Shown here piece after piece: positions 44,266 to 54,496 of a stretch of 64,000 nucleotides of DNA. Location: contig CP011806.1 of the NCBI GenBank assembly GCA_001664505.1, positions 2,642,904 through 2,706,903 on the forward strand, read 5' to 3'. The stretch is from Acidobacteria bacterium Mor1. GTDB taxonomy: Bacteria; Acidobacteriota; Polarisedimenticolia; Polarisedimenticolales; Polarisedimenticolaceae. Position numbers and translations under genes: made by a program. Below the pieces are notes generated by a model. It worked only from the letters and a program-made list of their open reading frames with translations. It was not told the origin of the DNA and made no database searches. Position 1 is the first letter of the stretch. Each line of letters starts with the position of its first letter.

Positions 44266-45450
44266 GTGGCTAGAACCACGATCCTGCTACTGGTGAGCCT
44301 GCTCGCCTTCGCTGCCTGCGGGCCGGGCAAGAGCTGGGACGAGCTCAACAAGGAGGCCACCGAGGCCGTTCAGGGCGGCGACGCCGAAGCGGCGGCCACG
44401 CTGCTGGAAGAGGCGCTGCAGCTGGCCCGGGACGGAGGCGACCCGGATCAGATCATCAAGAGCCTGACCAACCTGGGCGACCTGTACACCTCCCGTTCCG
44501 ATCTGCCCAAGGCGGTCACCTACTTCGAACAGGCCTTCGCCGAGATCGAAAAGAAGCTCGGCGAAGATCACATCGACCTGGCCAAGGGCTGCGACAGCCT
44601 GGGACGGCACTACCGCAACCTGGGCCGTGCCGACGAGGCGCTGGCGATGCACACCCGCGGGCTAGAGATCCGCGAGAAGCACCTGGAGCCCAACGCCCAG
44701 GAGATCGCCGACTCCCTCAACAACGTCGGCGCGGTGCTGATCCAGACCAACCGCCCCGCCGAGGCATTGCCGATGATCGAGCGGGCGGTGGGCATCTGGC
44801 AGGGGGCGATGGCCGCCCACCCCAAGCTGGGTGCGGCCTACGCCAACATGGCTCAGATTCGCCGGGCACAGGGAGATGTCCCGGGAGCGATCGCCGAACT
44901 TGAAAAGGCGGTGGAGGTCTTCCGCCAGAACTTCGGCCCGCGTGATCCGCGCCTGGCCAGCACCATGCATTCCCTGGGCAAGGAGTACCACCGTGCCGGC
45001 CGGCTGGACGAGGCCGAACGGACCTACCGCAACGCCCTATCGATTCGTGAAGAGGTGCTGGGCGCACGTCACGTCGAGACTGCCCACAGCATGACCAACC
45101 TGGGGATGCTGATGCGCAGCCAGCGCCGCCCCCAGGCGGCCGAGCCGCTCTACGTCGATGCCCTGAGCATTCTGCGCGAGCAGCTGGGCAATGAACATCG
45201 GGACGTGGCCAGCGGCGAGTTCAACCTGGGCGTACTCTACGCCTCGATGGGACGCTTCGGCGAAGCGGAGCCGCTGTTCAAGAGTTCCCTGGCCACCTAC
45301 GAGACGAACCTGGGGGACAACCACCCGACGGTTGCGATGATCCTGCGCAACTACGTCGAGCTGCTGCGGCAGGATGGCCGGGCCGACGAGGCGGCGCCCT
45401 TCGAGGCACGCCTGAAGTCGATCGCCGAAGGCACTGCGGACCCGGCGTGA
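44266..45450 (+). CDS. TPR-repeat lipoprotein
   Basis: 394 residues from GTG 44266, chosen because GGAG lies nine bases upstream and this start gives a clean lipoprotein signal (LLLVSLLAFAACGPGK); the frame is open to a GTG at 44233. Eight or so 42-residue kinesin-light-chain-type TPR units follow, for example YFEQAFAEIEKKLGEDHIDL, SLNNVGAVLIQTNRPAEALP and SMTNLGMLMRSQRRPQAAEP. It is a protein-interaction scaffold in the periplasm or at a membrane. Its stop overlaps the start of the ABC ATPase gene by four bases (GTGA), so it is probably co-made with that transporter. Confidence 0.86.
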   Translation: MARTTILLLVSLLAFAACGPGKSWDELNKEATEAVQGGDAEAAATLLEEALQLARDGGDPDQIIKSLTNLGDLYTSRSDLPKAVTYFEQAFAEIEKKLGEDHIDLAKGCDSLGRHYRNLGRADEALAMHTRGLEIREKHLEPNAQEIADSLNNVGAVLIQTNRPAEALPMIERAVGIWQGAMAAHPKLGAAYANMAQIRRAQGDVPGAIAELEKAVEVFRQNFGPRDPRLASTMHSLGKEYHRAGRLDEAERTYRNALSIREEVLGARHVETAHSMTNLGMLMRSQRRPQAAEPLYVDALSILREQLGNEHRDVASGEFNLGVLYASMGRFGEAEPLFKSSLATYETNLGDNHPTVAMILRNYVELLRQDGRADEAAPFEARLKSIAEGTADPA

Positions 45451-46235
45451 CCCACGCGCTCCAAACCCAGGGGCTGCGCCGCGTCTTCGGCGACGTGGTC
45501 GCCGTCGACGGCATCGACCTGGCGGTACCCGCGGGCAGCTTCTACGGCTTCCTCGGCCCCAACGGCGCCGGCAAGTCGACGACGATCAAGTGCCTGACCG
45601 GTCTGCTCAAACCGAGCGACGGTTCGATGACGATCCTCGGCATCAATCCCGCCGAGCACCCGGTCGAAGTCAAGCGCCGGGTCGGGGTCGTCCCCGAAGA
45701 TCTCGCGCTGTTCGATCGACTGACCGCTCTCGAGACCCTGACCTTCGTCGGCACCGCCTACCACATCGATCGCGCCGAACTGCAGCGGCGTAGCGCGGAA
45801 CTGCTCGACCTGATGACCCTGCAGGACGCGGCAGACTCCCTGGTCGCCGACTACTCCCACGGGATGCGCAAGAAGCTGGCGCTGGCGACGGCGCTGCTGC
45901 CGGGGCCGGAACTGTTGTTCCTCGACGAGCCCTTCGAGGGCATCGACGCGGTGGCCTCGCGTCAGATCCGCAACCTGCTGAAGTCCTTCGTCGAACGTGG
46001 CGGGACGATCTTCCTCACCTCCCACATCCTGGAGCTGGTCGAACGGCTCTGCGATCACATCGGCGTGATCGCCAACGGCCGCATGGTGGCCCAGGGTCCG
46101 CTGGAAGAGCTGCGCCACGGGGTCGCCGTCGAAGGGGACGCCGCCGGTGCCGGCCGCACCCTCGAACAGATCTTCCTCGATCTGGTCGGCGCCGAGGAGA
46201 GCGAGCTTCCCTCGCTTGACTGGCTGGCACGATGA
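45447..46235 (+). CDS. ABC transporter ATP-binding protein
   Basis: 262 residues from GTG 45447. Walker A is GPNGAGKST (about 37), Q-loop region VGVVPEDLALFDRLTALE, signature YSHGMRKKLALATAL and Walker B ELLFLDEPFEGIDAVAS, with the H-loop in IFLTSHILE. The SHGM form of the signature is typical of the exporters in the ABC-2/CcmA-like group. It overlaps the permease gene by four bases and the TPR lipoprotein by four bases, forming a compact three-gene transport unit. Substrate unknown. Confidence 0.92.
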   Translation: MTHALQTQGLRRVFGDVVAVDGIDLAVPAGSFYGFLGPNGAGKSTTIKCLTGLLKPSDGSMTILGINPAEHPVEVKRRVGVVPEDLALFDRLTALETLTFVGTAYHIDRAELQRRSAELLDLMTLQDAADSLVADYSHGMRKKLALATALLPGPELLFLDEPFEGIDAVASRQIRNLLKSFVERGGTIFLTSHILELVERLCDHIGVIANGRMVAQGPLEELRHGVAVEGDAAGAGRTLEQIFLDLVGAEESELPSLDWLAR

Positions 46236-47974
46236 TCGCCGCCCTGCGGGCCATGGTCTGGCTGCGGCTGCGCCTCCTCAAAAACGAACTGCGCTCGGCC
46301 AAGAGCCGGGACTGGCTCGAAAAGCTCTCTCGAATCGGTGCGGTGCTGACGCCGATCCTGATGGCGCTGTTCCTGGTTCCGACCGCCCTGGGCCTGATCA
46401 TCGGTGCCGGCGTGGTGGCGTACCTCAGCGCGACCCACGGCAACCCGATGCCCCTGACCGTCGCCCTGCGCATCCTGCTGCTGTTGATGATCGGCCTGTT
46501 GTTGTTCGCGCCGGTGTTCCGCTCGATCCAGGGTTCGAGGATCAGCGTCGACCGCCTGCGCCTGCTGCCCTTCTCCCGTGAGGTGCTGCACCTGTCGGAG
46601 TTCTTCGCCGGGATCGCCGACCCCTGGCTCGCGGTGGTCGCCGCGGTGCTGATGGCGGTGCCGGTCGGCCTGGCCGCGGCCGGCGCCTTCGGCGGCGCGG
46701 TCACCGCCCTCTTCGCCGGCGTCGCCATGATCGGCTTCCTGCTGGGGCTGAGTTCCCTCAGCTCCTGGGGCGCGGTGCTGATCTTCCGCAAGCGGCGGCT
46801 GGCGGAGATGCTGACCCTGGTCCTGATCCTGGTGCTGTCGTCGATCGGCCTGATCCCGATCCTGATCGATGCGGGCGACAACGGCCGCGCCCGGTTGGAG
46901 TCGAAATCCGAAGAGGGCATCTCCGAAGAGCAGATGCAGCAGTTCATCGAACAGGAGCGGCTGGAGAGGGAACGGGTGCTCAAGGTGATCCGCGCCTTCG
47001 GCTGGCTGCCGTCGGAACTCTACGGACACTCGGTCGCCTCGTCGCTCCGGGGCGAAGGAACCGACGCGGCGCTACGCACCATGGGGGTCGGGTTCTTCGC
47101 GCTGCTGCTCTACCTGCTCTCGTCGCTGCTCCACCGCCGGGCTCTCGAAGGGGTGGCTTCCGGCGGCAGCCGCCGGGGACAGGCCACGCTGAAGCTTCCG
47201 CGAATGACCTTCCCCTTCAGCGGTGCCGGCACCGGCGCCCTGGCCCGGGTCGCGATCTCGACGACCCTGAGCACCGTGCGGGGCAAGCTGGCGGTCTACT
47301 TCACCTTCTTCATCGTCGGGTTGCTCTACATCACGGTGTGGCGCGGCGCGCTCCAGCTCAAACTCGACGAGCTCGCCGTCCCGCTGGGTCCGGGACTGCT
47401 GCTGATCGGCATCCTGCTGACCCAGCTTTCGCTGCAGCCGGTGATGGCCAACATGTTCGCCGTCGACGGCGCCGGACTGACCCTGACCACCCTGGCGCCG
47501 CTGTCCGATCGCGAACTGGTGCTGGGCAAGCAGGCCGGCTGCATCGGACTCTCGGCGATCTCCTGGGGGCTCTGCCTGTTTGCCGCCGTGTTGATCGCGC
47601 CGAGCGGCGATCCGGCCATGTGGATGGCGGCGATCCTGACCGGCGTGGCCTCGGCGCTGGTTTCACTACCGATCTGTTCGGCGCTCTCGGCGATCTTCCC
47701 CAAGACCGCCGACCTGACCAAGATGGGTAAGGCCGGGAACCCTCACGCCACCGCCGGCATCGTGGCGTTCCTGGTGACCGGCATCAGTTTCCTGCTGCCG
47801 CTGGTGATCGCCGTCGGCGTCTGGTTCGTGAGCCGCAGCTCTCTGATGGTTCTCTTCGCACTGATGGCCTGGACCGGCATCGCCGCCCTTTGCTACCGGC
47901 CGGTCAGCGGACTGTCGGCGGAACTCGTCGGCGGCCGCCGGGAAAACCTGCTTCTGGTCGCAGGCGGCCGCTAG
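46232..47974 (+). CDS. ABC transporter permease (ABC-2-like)
   Basis: 580 residues. Around twelve hydrophobic helices are visible (for example about 35-70, 85-97, 128-175, 190-208, 280-300, 350-375, 385-405 and 425-570). A charged central loop (about 210-280), including EEGISEEQMQQFIEQERLER, lies between the two halves and is probably cytoplasmic. It is longer than a simple ABC-2 permease and resembles the two-half membrane subunits that pair with CcmA-type ATPases. The exported substrate cannot be told; the TPR lipoprotein upstream may act with it. Confidence 0.85.
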   Translation: MIAALRAMVWLRLRLLKNELRSAKSRDWLEKLSRIGAVLTPILMALFLVPTALGLIIGAGVVAYLSATHGNPMPLTVALRILLLLMIGLLLFAPVFRSIQGSRISVDRLRLLPFSREVLHLSEFFAGIADPWLAVVAAVLMAVPVGLAAAGAFGGAVTALFAGVAMIGFLLGLSSLSSWGAVLIFRKRRLAEMLTLVLILVLSSIGLIPILIDAGDNGRARLESKSEEGISEEQMQQFIEQERLERERVLKVIRAFGWLPSELYGHSVASSLRGEGTDAALRTMGVGFFALLLYLLSSLLHRRALEGVASGGSRRGQATLKLPRMTFPFSGAGTGALARVAISTTLSTVRGKLAVYFTFFIVGLLYITVWRGALQLKLDELAVPLGPGLLLIGILLTQLSLQPVMANMFAVDGAGLTLTTLAPLSDRELVLGKQAGCIGLSAISWGLCLFAAVLIAPSGDPAMWMAAILTGVASALVSLPICSALSAIFPKTADLTKMGKAGNPHATAGIVAFLVTGISFLLPLVIAVGVWFVSRSSLMVLFALMAWTGIAALCYRPVSGLSAELVGGRRENLLLVAGGR

Positions 47975-48973
47975 GTGGCGAGCCGGGCCGAGCTCGCCTT
48001 TCGCCGCGCCCTCCAGCGCCTGCTGCCCGCTGAACCCGCCGACCCGGGCATCCTGATCGCCGTCTCCGGCGGCGGCGATTCGATGGCGCTCATGCACCTG
48101 CTGGCCCGCCGGGCCGTGGGGCAACCCTCGACCCTGGCCGTCGCTCACCTGGACCACGCCCTGCGCCGGGGATCGGCTGCGGACCGGCGCTTCGTCGAGG
48201 CCGCCGCCGCCGAACTCGATCTTCCCTGCGTCAGCGACCGGCGGCCGGTGGAGGAACTCCGCCGCCGGGATGAATCCCCCGAGGAGGCCGCCCGCCGGGT
48301 CCGGCGCGGGTTCCTGCTGGAGACCGCCCGCAAGACCGGCTGCGGGTTGATCGCCACCGGGCACACCCTGGACGACCAGGCCGAGACCGTGCTGTTCCGG
48401 CTGCTGCGGGGCGCCGGGCCGGCGGCCCTGGCCGGAATCCGCGAGCGGGGCCCCGGCCCCTTCCTCAGGCCCCTCCTGGGCCTGGAGCGGGCGGATCTGA
48501 GGGATTTCCTGGCGGCCAAGGGCCTGGCCTTCCGGGAGGACCCCTCCAATCGGGACCTGCGCTACGACCGCAACCGCTTGCGCAGGCGGGTTTTGCCGTT
48601 GCTCCAGCGGGAGATCACCCCCGGGGCCCCCCGGCGGCTGGTGGCGGCCGCCGACCGTTTGCGCGAGGATGCCGAGTGCCTCGACCGGATGGGGGCCGAA
48701 GCGCTACAACATCTGGCGGGCCGCGGCAGGGACGGAGACCTGCTGCTGGACGCGAAGGCCTGGGCCGAGCTCCCTGCCCCCCTGGGGCGGCGGGTGGCCC
48801 GAGCCGCGCTGCTCGAAGCCGGGGCGGATCCCCGGCGGCTGACGGCGAGACATCTGAACGCGCTGCTCGATCTTGCGAGCGGCCCGGGCGGCAAGAGCCT
48901 GGACCTGCCGGGAGGCCTGCGGGCCACCCTCAAACGGGGACGGGTGAGGCTCGGTATGGGGGGAGACGCATGA
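47975..48973 (+). CDS. tilS: tRNA(Ile)-lysidine synthase TilS
   Basis: 332 residues from GTG 47975, directly after the permease stop. The PP-loop ATP-binding motif ILIAVSGGGDSMALMHLL (SGGGDS) and the TilS signature GHTLDDQAETVLFRLLRG are present, followed by RPLLGLERADLRDFLAAKGL and a C-terminal substrate-binding part. The enzyme converts C34 of the tRNA(Ile) CAU anticodon to lysidine so that it reads AUA. Length is at the short end because the extra C-terminal domain is reduced. Its stop overlaps hpt as ATGA, the common tilS-hpt-ftsH order. Confidence 0.94.
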   Translation: MASRAELAFRRALQRLLPAEPADPGILIAVSGGGDSMALMHLLARRAVGQPSTLAVAHLDHALRRGSAADRRFVEAAAAELDLPCVSDRRPVEELRRRDESPEEAARRVRRGFLLETARKTGCGLIATGHTLDDQAETVLFRLLRGAGPAALAGIRERGPGPFLRPLLGLERADLRDFLAAKGLAFREDPSNRDLRYDRNRLRRRVLPLLQREITPGAPRRLVAAADRLREDAECLDRMGAEALQHLAGRGRDGDLLLDAKAWAELPAPLGRRVARAALLEAGADPRRLTARHLNALLDLASGPGGKSLDLPGGLRATLKRGRVRLGMGGDA

Positions 48974-49482
48974 GACTGGCCGACGAGATCCTGATAACCG
49001 AAGAGCAGCTGGCGACGCGGGTTGGCGAGATGGCCGCCGAAATCACGGCGGACACCGAACCCGGCTCGATGCTCTCGGTCCTGGCGATCCTCGACGGAGC
49101 CTTCATCTTCTGCTCGGACCTGATCCGCCGGGTCGATGCTCCCCTGCGGGTCGGCCTGCTGCGGATGATCTCGATCACCCGGGGCGGCGACGTCGACCAG
49201 CTCCGCTTCCCCGCCGATTTCCCGATCACCGGCACCGACCTGCTGGTGGTCGAGGACATCCTGGATACCGGCCACACCCTGGCCGCCCTCTCCGACCGCC
49301 TGATGCAGCAGGCTCCCGCCCGGCTGCGGACCGCCGTGCTGCTGGACAAACCGGCCGGCCGGGAGGTGGAATTCAAGCCGGACTACGTCGGTTTCACTAT
49401 CCCGGACCACTGGGTCGTGGGCTACGGGCTCGATTCCGGCGGCCTCTACCGTAATCTCCCGCATATCACGTACGTGAAATAG
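48970..49482 (+). CDS. hpt: Hypoxanthine phosphoribosyltransferase
   Basis: 170 residues from ATG 48970, which overlaps the tilS stop. The PRPP-binding loop is LLVVEDILDTGHTLAAL, the N-terminal part has LAILDGAFIFCSDLIRR, and the C-terminal part has PDYVGFTIPDHWVVGYGLD. It salvages hypoxanthine and guanine to IMP and GMP. Length and motifs are normal for the family. Confidence 0.95.
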   Translation: MRLADEILITEEQLATRVGEMAAEITADTEPGSMLSVLAILDGAFIFCSDLIRRVDAPLRVGLLRMISITRGGDVDQLRFPADFPITGTDLLVVEDILDTGHTLAALSDRLMQQAPARLRTAVLLDKPAGREVEFKPDYVGFTIPDHWVVGYGLDSGGLYRNLPHITYVK

Positions 49483-49510
49483 GGGAAGAGCGGCTTCACT
49501 GCCGCCTTTG

Positions 49511-49530
49511 GGGCGGCTCCCGAGCCGCCC
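49511..49530 (+). terminator. GC-rich hairpin after hpt, alternative pairing possible
   Basis: GGGCGGCT (49511-49518) and AGCCGCCC (49523-49530) make an eight-pair stem with loop CCCG. GCCGCC at 49501-49506 could instead pair with GGCGGC at 49512-49517, so two mutually exclusive hairpins exist. No T-tract follows. It lies between hpt and the ftsH promoter. Confidence 0.35.
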
Positions 49531-49550
49531 GGGGCCTCCCGGCCGTGCAT

Positions 49551-49578
49551 TTGGCACCGCCCCAGGGGGTCCTATATT
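49551..49578 (+). promoter_or_regulatory. ftsH: Candidate sigma70-type promoter for ftsH
   Basis: TTGGCA (49551-49556) and TATATT (49573-49578) are 16 bases apart; TATTAT at 49575-49580 gives an 18-base spacer as an alternative. The AT-rich block is conspicuous in a GC-rich gap. The leader carries a nine-pair hairpin (49585-49593 with 49600-49608, loop of six C) before the GGAGG site. Confidence 0.5.
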
Positions 49579-49653
49579 ATTTATGCCTGGAGACCCCCCT
49601 CTCCGGGCACCCGTCTAAGCGTGCAGCCGGGGGGCTCACGGAGGATCCGTTTC

Positions 49654-51606
<1,953 letters not shown>

Positions 51607-51660
51607 TCCCGCGACCGGCGCACCCTTGATCCGGGAACGAAGCCGACGGGCGGTGGAGCG

Positions 51661-52578
51661 ATGAGCCCCCGCCCCGGCTTCGTGCTGCGCTACGCCGACG
51701 GCGGCACCCTGTCCCTGGGCGAACGCACCCGGGTGATGGGCATCCTCAACGTCACTCCGGATTCCTTCTCCGACGGCGGCAGGGTGCGGGATTCCGCCCA
51801 GGCCGCGTCGATTGCCCTGGACATGGTCGCGTCCGGGGCCGAGATTGTGGATGTAGGCGGCGAGAGCACCCGCCCGGGCGCCGACGAGGTCCCGGTCGCC
51901 GAGGAGCTCGAACGCGTCCTTCCGGTCATCGAGGCCATCCGGCAGCTAGCCCAGCGGCAGGGAGCGTCGACGGAAGGGGCGCCGGGTCCGTCGCCTGCCG
52001 GATCGACGGTGCGTATCTCCATCGACACCCGGCGGGCGGAGGTCGCACGGCGTGCGCTCGAGGCCGGCGCCGACATGATCAACGACGTCTCCGGGGCGGC
52101 CGATCCGGACATGTTCCCGCTGGCGCGGGAGACCGGAGCGCCGCTGGTGCTGATGCACATGCGAGGAAGCCCGGAGACCATGCAGCGAAACACCCGCTAC
52201 CGCGATCTGCTCGGCGAGATCCGAGGCTACCTGGCCGAACGGATCGAAAAGGCGGCGGAAGCCGGGTTGGGCGATGATAAAATCGTCGTCGATCCGGGTG
52301 TCGGCTTCGGGAAGTCGCTCGAGGGCAACCTGCGCATCCTGAAGCACCTCGAGACGTTCCGGCAGCTCGGGCGTTCGCTGCTGGTCGGAGCCTCGCGCAA
52401 GACGTTCATCGGGACGCTGCTCGACGCTCCGGTGGACGACCGCCTCGAGGGCAGCCTGGCGGTCGCCGGACTGGCCGCCTGGAACGGGGCGCATCTGGTT
52501 CGTGTTCACGATGTCCGCGCCACGGTTCGCACCGTGCGCATGATCGATGCGGTTCGCACCGCACCGGCCGGTTCGTGA
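51661..52578 (+). CDS. folP: Dihydropteroate synthase
   Basis: 305 residues. Signature blocks are MGILNVTPDSFSDGG (about 23-37), VDVGGESTRPGADEV, SIDTRRAEVARRALEAGADM, INDVSGA, VLMHMRGSPETMQ, VVDPGVGFGKSLEGNL and a closing VRVHDVR. It condenses p-aminobenzoate with the pterin diphosphate in folate synthesis and is the sulfonamide target. A loop of about 20 residues (about 96-117) rich in Gly, Ala, Ser and Pro is inserted before the SIDTRR strand. It sits between ftsH and cdaA, as in many bacteria. Confidence 0.95.
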   Translation: MSPRPGFVLRYADGGTLSLGERTRVMGILNVTPDSFSDGGRVRDSAQAASIALDMVASGAEIVDVGGESTRPGADEVPVAEELERVLPVIEAIRQLAQRQGASTEGAPGPSPAGSTVRISIDTRRAEVARRALEAGADMINDVSGAADPDMFPLARETGAPLVLMHMRGSPETMQRNTRYRDLLGEIRGYLAERIEKAAEAGLGDDKIVVDPGVGFGKSLEGNLRILKHLETFRQLGRSLLVGASRKTFIGTLLDAPVDDRLEGSLAVAGLAAWNGAHLVRVHDVRATVRTVRMIDAVRTAPAGS

Positions 52579-52610
52579 GGACCGGCGTTGGCCACCTAGA
52601 GTAAGGGACC

Positions 52611-53480
52611 TTGCAGGACTTCCCCCAAAGCGTCGCTCAGACCCTGCATCTCAGGGAATTGCTCAGCTTCTGGGCCCTGCTCGATATCCTGCTCGTCGCC
52701 TTCCTGATCTACCAGCTGCTCCTGCTGATCCGCGGCACCCGCGCCGTGCACATCCTGCTCGGCGTGTTCATCCTGGCCTTCGGCTACTTCCTGACCCGTC
52801 CGGGTTGGCTGCCGATGCCGACGGTCCACCGCATCCTGGGCTACATGGCGGTCGCCGTGCCCTTCGCCGTGGTGGTGCTGTTCCAGAACCAGATTCGCCA
52901 GGCGCTGGCCCAGTTCGGCAAGAACCCGCTGGCCGCCTTCATCACCCGGCGCAGCCAAGGGGATCTGGTCGACGAGGTAACCCTCGCCGCCGCCAGCCTG
53001 GCCAGCAAGCGGGTCGGCGCGCTGATCGTGATCGAGCGGGAGATGGGCCTGCGGGCGTTCTACGAGACCGGCATCGCCCTCGACGCCATCGTCTCCTACG
53101 ACCTGCTGATGAACATTTTCGTCAAGGACTCGCCGCTCCACGACGGCGCGGCGGTGATCGCCGGCGGCCGCATCAAGGCGGCCTCCTGCTTCCTGCCCTT
53201 GACCCTCAACCCGAGCCTGTCCCGCAGCTACGGCACCCGGCACCGGGCCGCGGCCGGCATCACCCAGGAATCCGACGCCCTGGCCATCGTGGTCTCTGAA
53301 GAGCGCGGGATCATTTCGGTGGCCGAGAACGGGGACATCGTCGAGGACCTGGACGCCCAGACCCTCGGCGCCCGCCTGCGCACGGCCCTCGAGCCCCCCG
53401 ACGAAGGGGAAGACAGCCGCCTCAGCGTGGGCCGGCTGCGCATCTCCCGGCAAACCCTGACGCGAGGTAGCGATGCTTGA
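52611..53480 (+). CDS. cdaA: Diadenylate cyclase CdaA
   Basis: 289 residues from TTG 52611, with AAGGGA just upstream. Three membrane helices (about 20-40, 46-62 and 76-93) precede the DAC domain, with DGA at 178-180 (SPLHDGAAVI) and RHR at 210-212 (GTRHRAAAGITQESDA), the two motifs that bind ATP. It makes c-di-AMP at the membrane. It overlaps cdaR by eight bases and is followed by glmM, the classic regulator-and-target trio. Confidence 0.95.
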   Translation: MQDFPQSVAQTLHLRELLSFWALLDILLVAFLIYQLLLLIRGTRAVHILLGVFILAFGYFLTRPGWLPMPTVHRILGYMAVAVPFAVVVLFQNQIRQALAQFGKNPLAAFITRRSQGDLVDEVTLAAASLASKRVGALIVIEREMGLRAFYETGIALDAIVSYDLLMNIFVKDSPLHDGAAVIAGGRIKAASCFLPLTLNPSLSRSYGTRHRAAAGITQESDALAIVVSEERGIISVAENGDIVEDLDAQTLGARLRTALEPPDEGEDSRLSVGRLRISRQTLTRGSDA

Positions 53481-54471
53481 GCGGCTGCTGGCCCGTTGGC
53501 AGCTCAAACTCATCTCGCTCGTATTGGCCCTGTTCTTCTGGGTGATCATGAACACCGAGAACACGGTGCTACGCGACGTCAGCGTGCCCCTCGACATCAA
53601 GATCGACGAGAACAGCATCCTGACCGGCACCCCCCCGCGCCGGGTCACCGTCGGCCTGCGCGGCTTCGAGAGCATGCTGCGCTCGCTGGACCCGGTATCC
53701 CTGGCCTTCGACGTCGACCTGCGGGATGCCCCGGCGGGTCAGCGCGGCATTCAGCTCGCCGCCAGCAACCTCGACGGCCTGCCCGAGGGGCTCGAGGTCA
53801 GCTGGATCGACCCGGACCGGCTGCGGCTCAACATCGAACGCCGCATGCGGCGGGTGCTGCAGGTCGAGCCGACCTTCATGGGCGATCCGCCCCAGGGCTA
53901 CCACCTCTACGGCCGGGAGATCCTCCCCGACCGGGTCGAGGTCGAGGGGCCCGAATCCGAGGTCCGCAGCATGACCTCGATCCGTACCGAGCCGATCCCC
54001 CTGGAGCCTCACACCAAGCCGTTCCAGACCCGGGTCAGCGCCCTCCCCGAGAGCGCCGACGTGCGGGTGCTCGATTCCCGCCTAATGGATGTGCGCATCG
54101 ACGTCGACGTGGAGCCCACCGAGAAGTCGTTCCGTATCCCGGTGGTGCCGCTCCACGCCGAGGGCCTGCTGGCCGAGGCCGAGCCCTCGGTGCTCGACGT
54201 GGTGATCAGCGCCCCGCCGGCGCTCCTCGGCAAACTGGAGCCGGGGGCCTTCCGGGCGGTGGCCGACGCCACCGAGCTGGGCGTCGCCGAAGATGCCCAG
54301 ACGGTGCCGGTCCGGCTGGATTACGGCGACTTCCCCCCACGAGAGCTGGGGCGCATCCGGGCGCTTTCGATCGCTCCGGAGACCGTCGGCGTGCGGCTTC
54401 AGCCGGCCCCGGCTGGAACCGGAGAGGAAAGTCCCGTAGATTCGCCTGCCGGAGGCAATCCGGGCGCTTGA
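53473..54471 (+). CDS. cdaR: YbbR-domain protein CdaR
   Basis: 332 residues. One N-terminal membrane helix (about 10-26) is followed by four YbbR-type beta repeats facing the periplasm, visible as recurring VPLDIKIDEN, PRRVTVGLRGFESMLRSL, EVSWIDPDRLRLNIERRM and PDRVEVEGPESEVRSMTSI. CdaR binds CdaA and tunes its activity. The start lies inside cdaA, so the pair is co-translated. Confidence 0.9.
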   Translation: MLERLLARWQLKLISLVLALFFWVIMNTENTVLRDVSVPLDIKIDENSILTGTPPRRVTVGLRGFESMLRSLDPVSLAFDVDLRDAPAGQRGIQLAASNLDGLPEGLEVSWIDPDRLRLNIERRMRRVLQVEPTFMGDPPQGYHLYGREILPDRVEVEGPESEVRSMTSIRTEPIPLEPHTKPFQTRVSALPESADVRVLDSRLMDVRIDVDVEPTEKSFRIPVVPLHAEGLLAEAEPSVLDVVISAPPALLGKLEPGAFRAVADATELGVAEDAQTVPVRLDYGDFPPRELGRIRALSIAPETVGVRLQPAPAGTGEESPVDSPAGGNPGA

Positions 54472-54496
54472 CGCGACCATGATCGGAGTCATCTAG

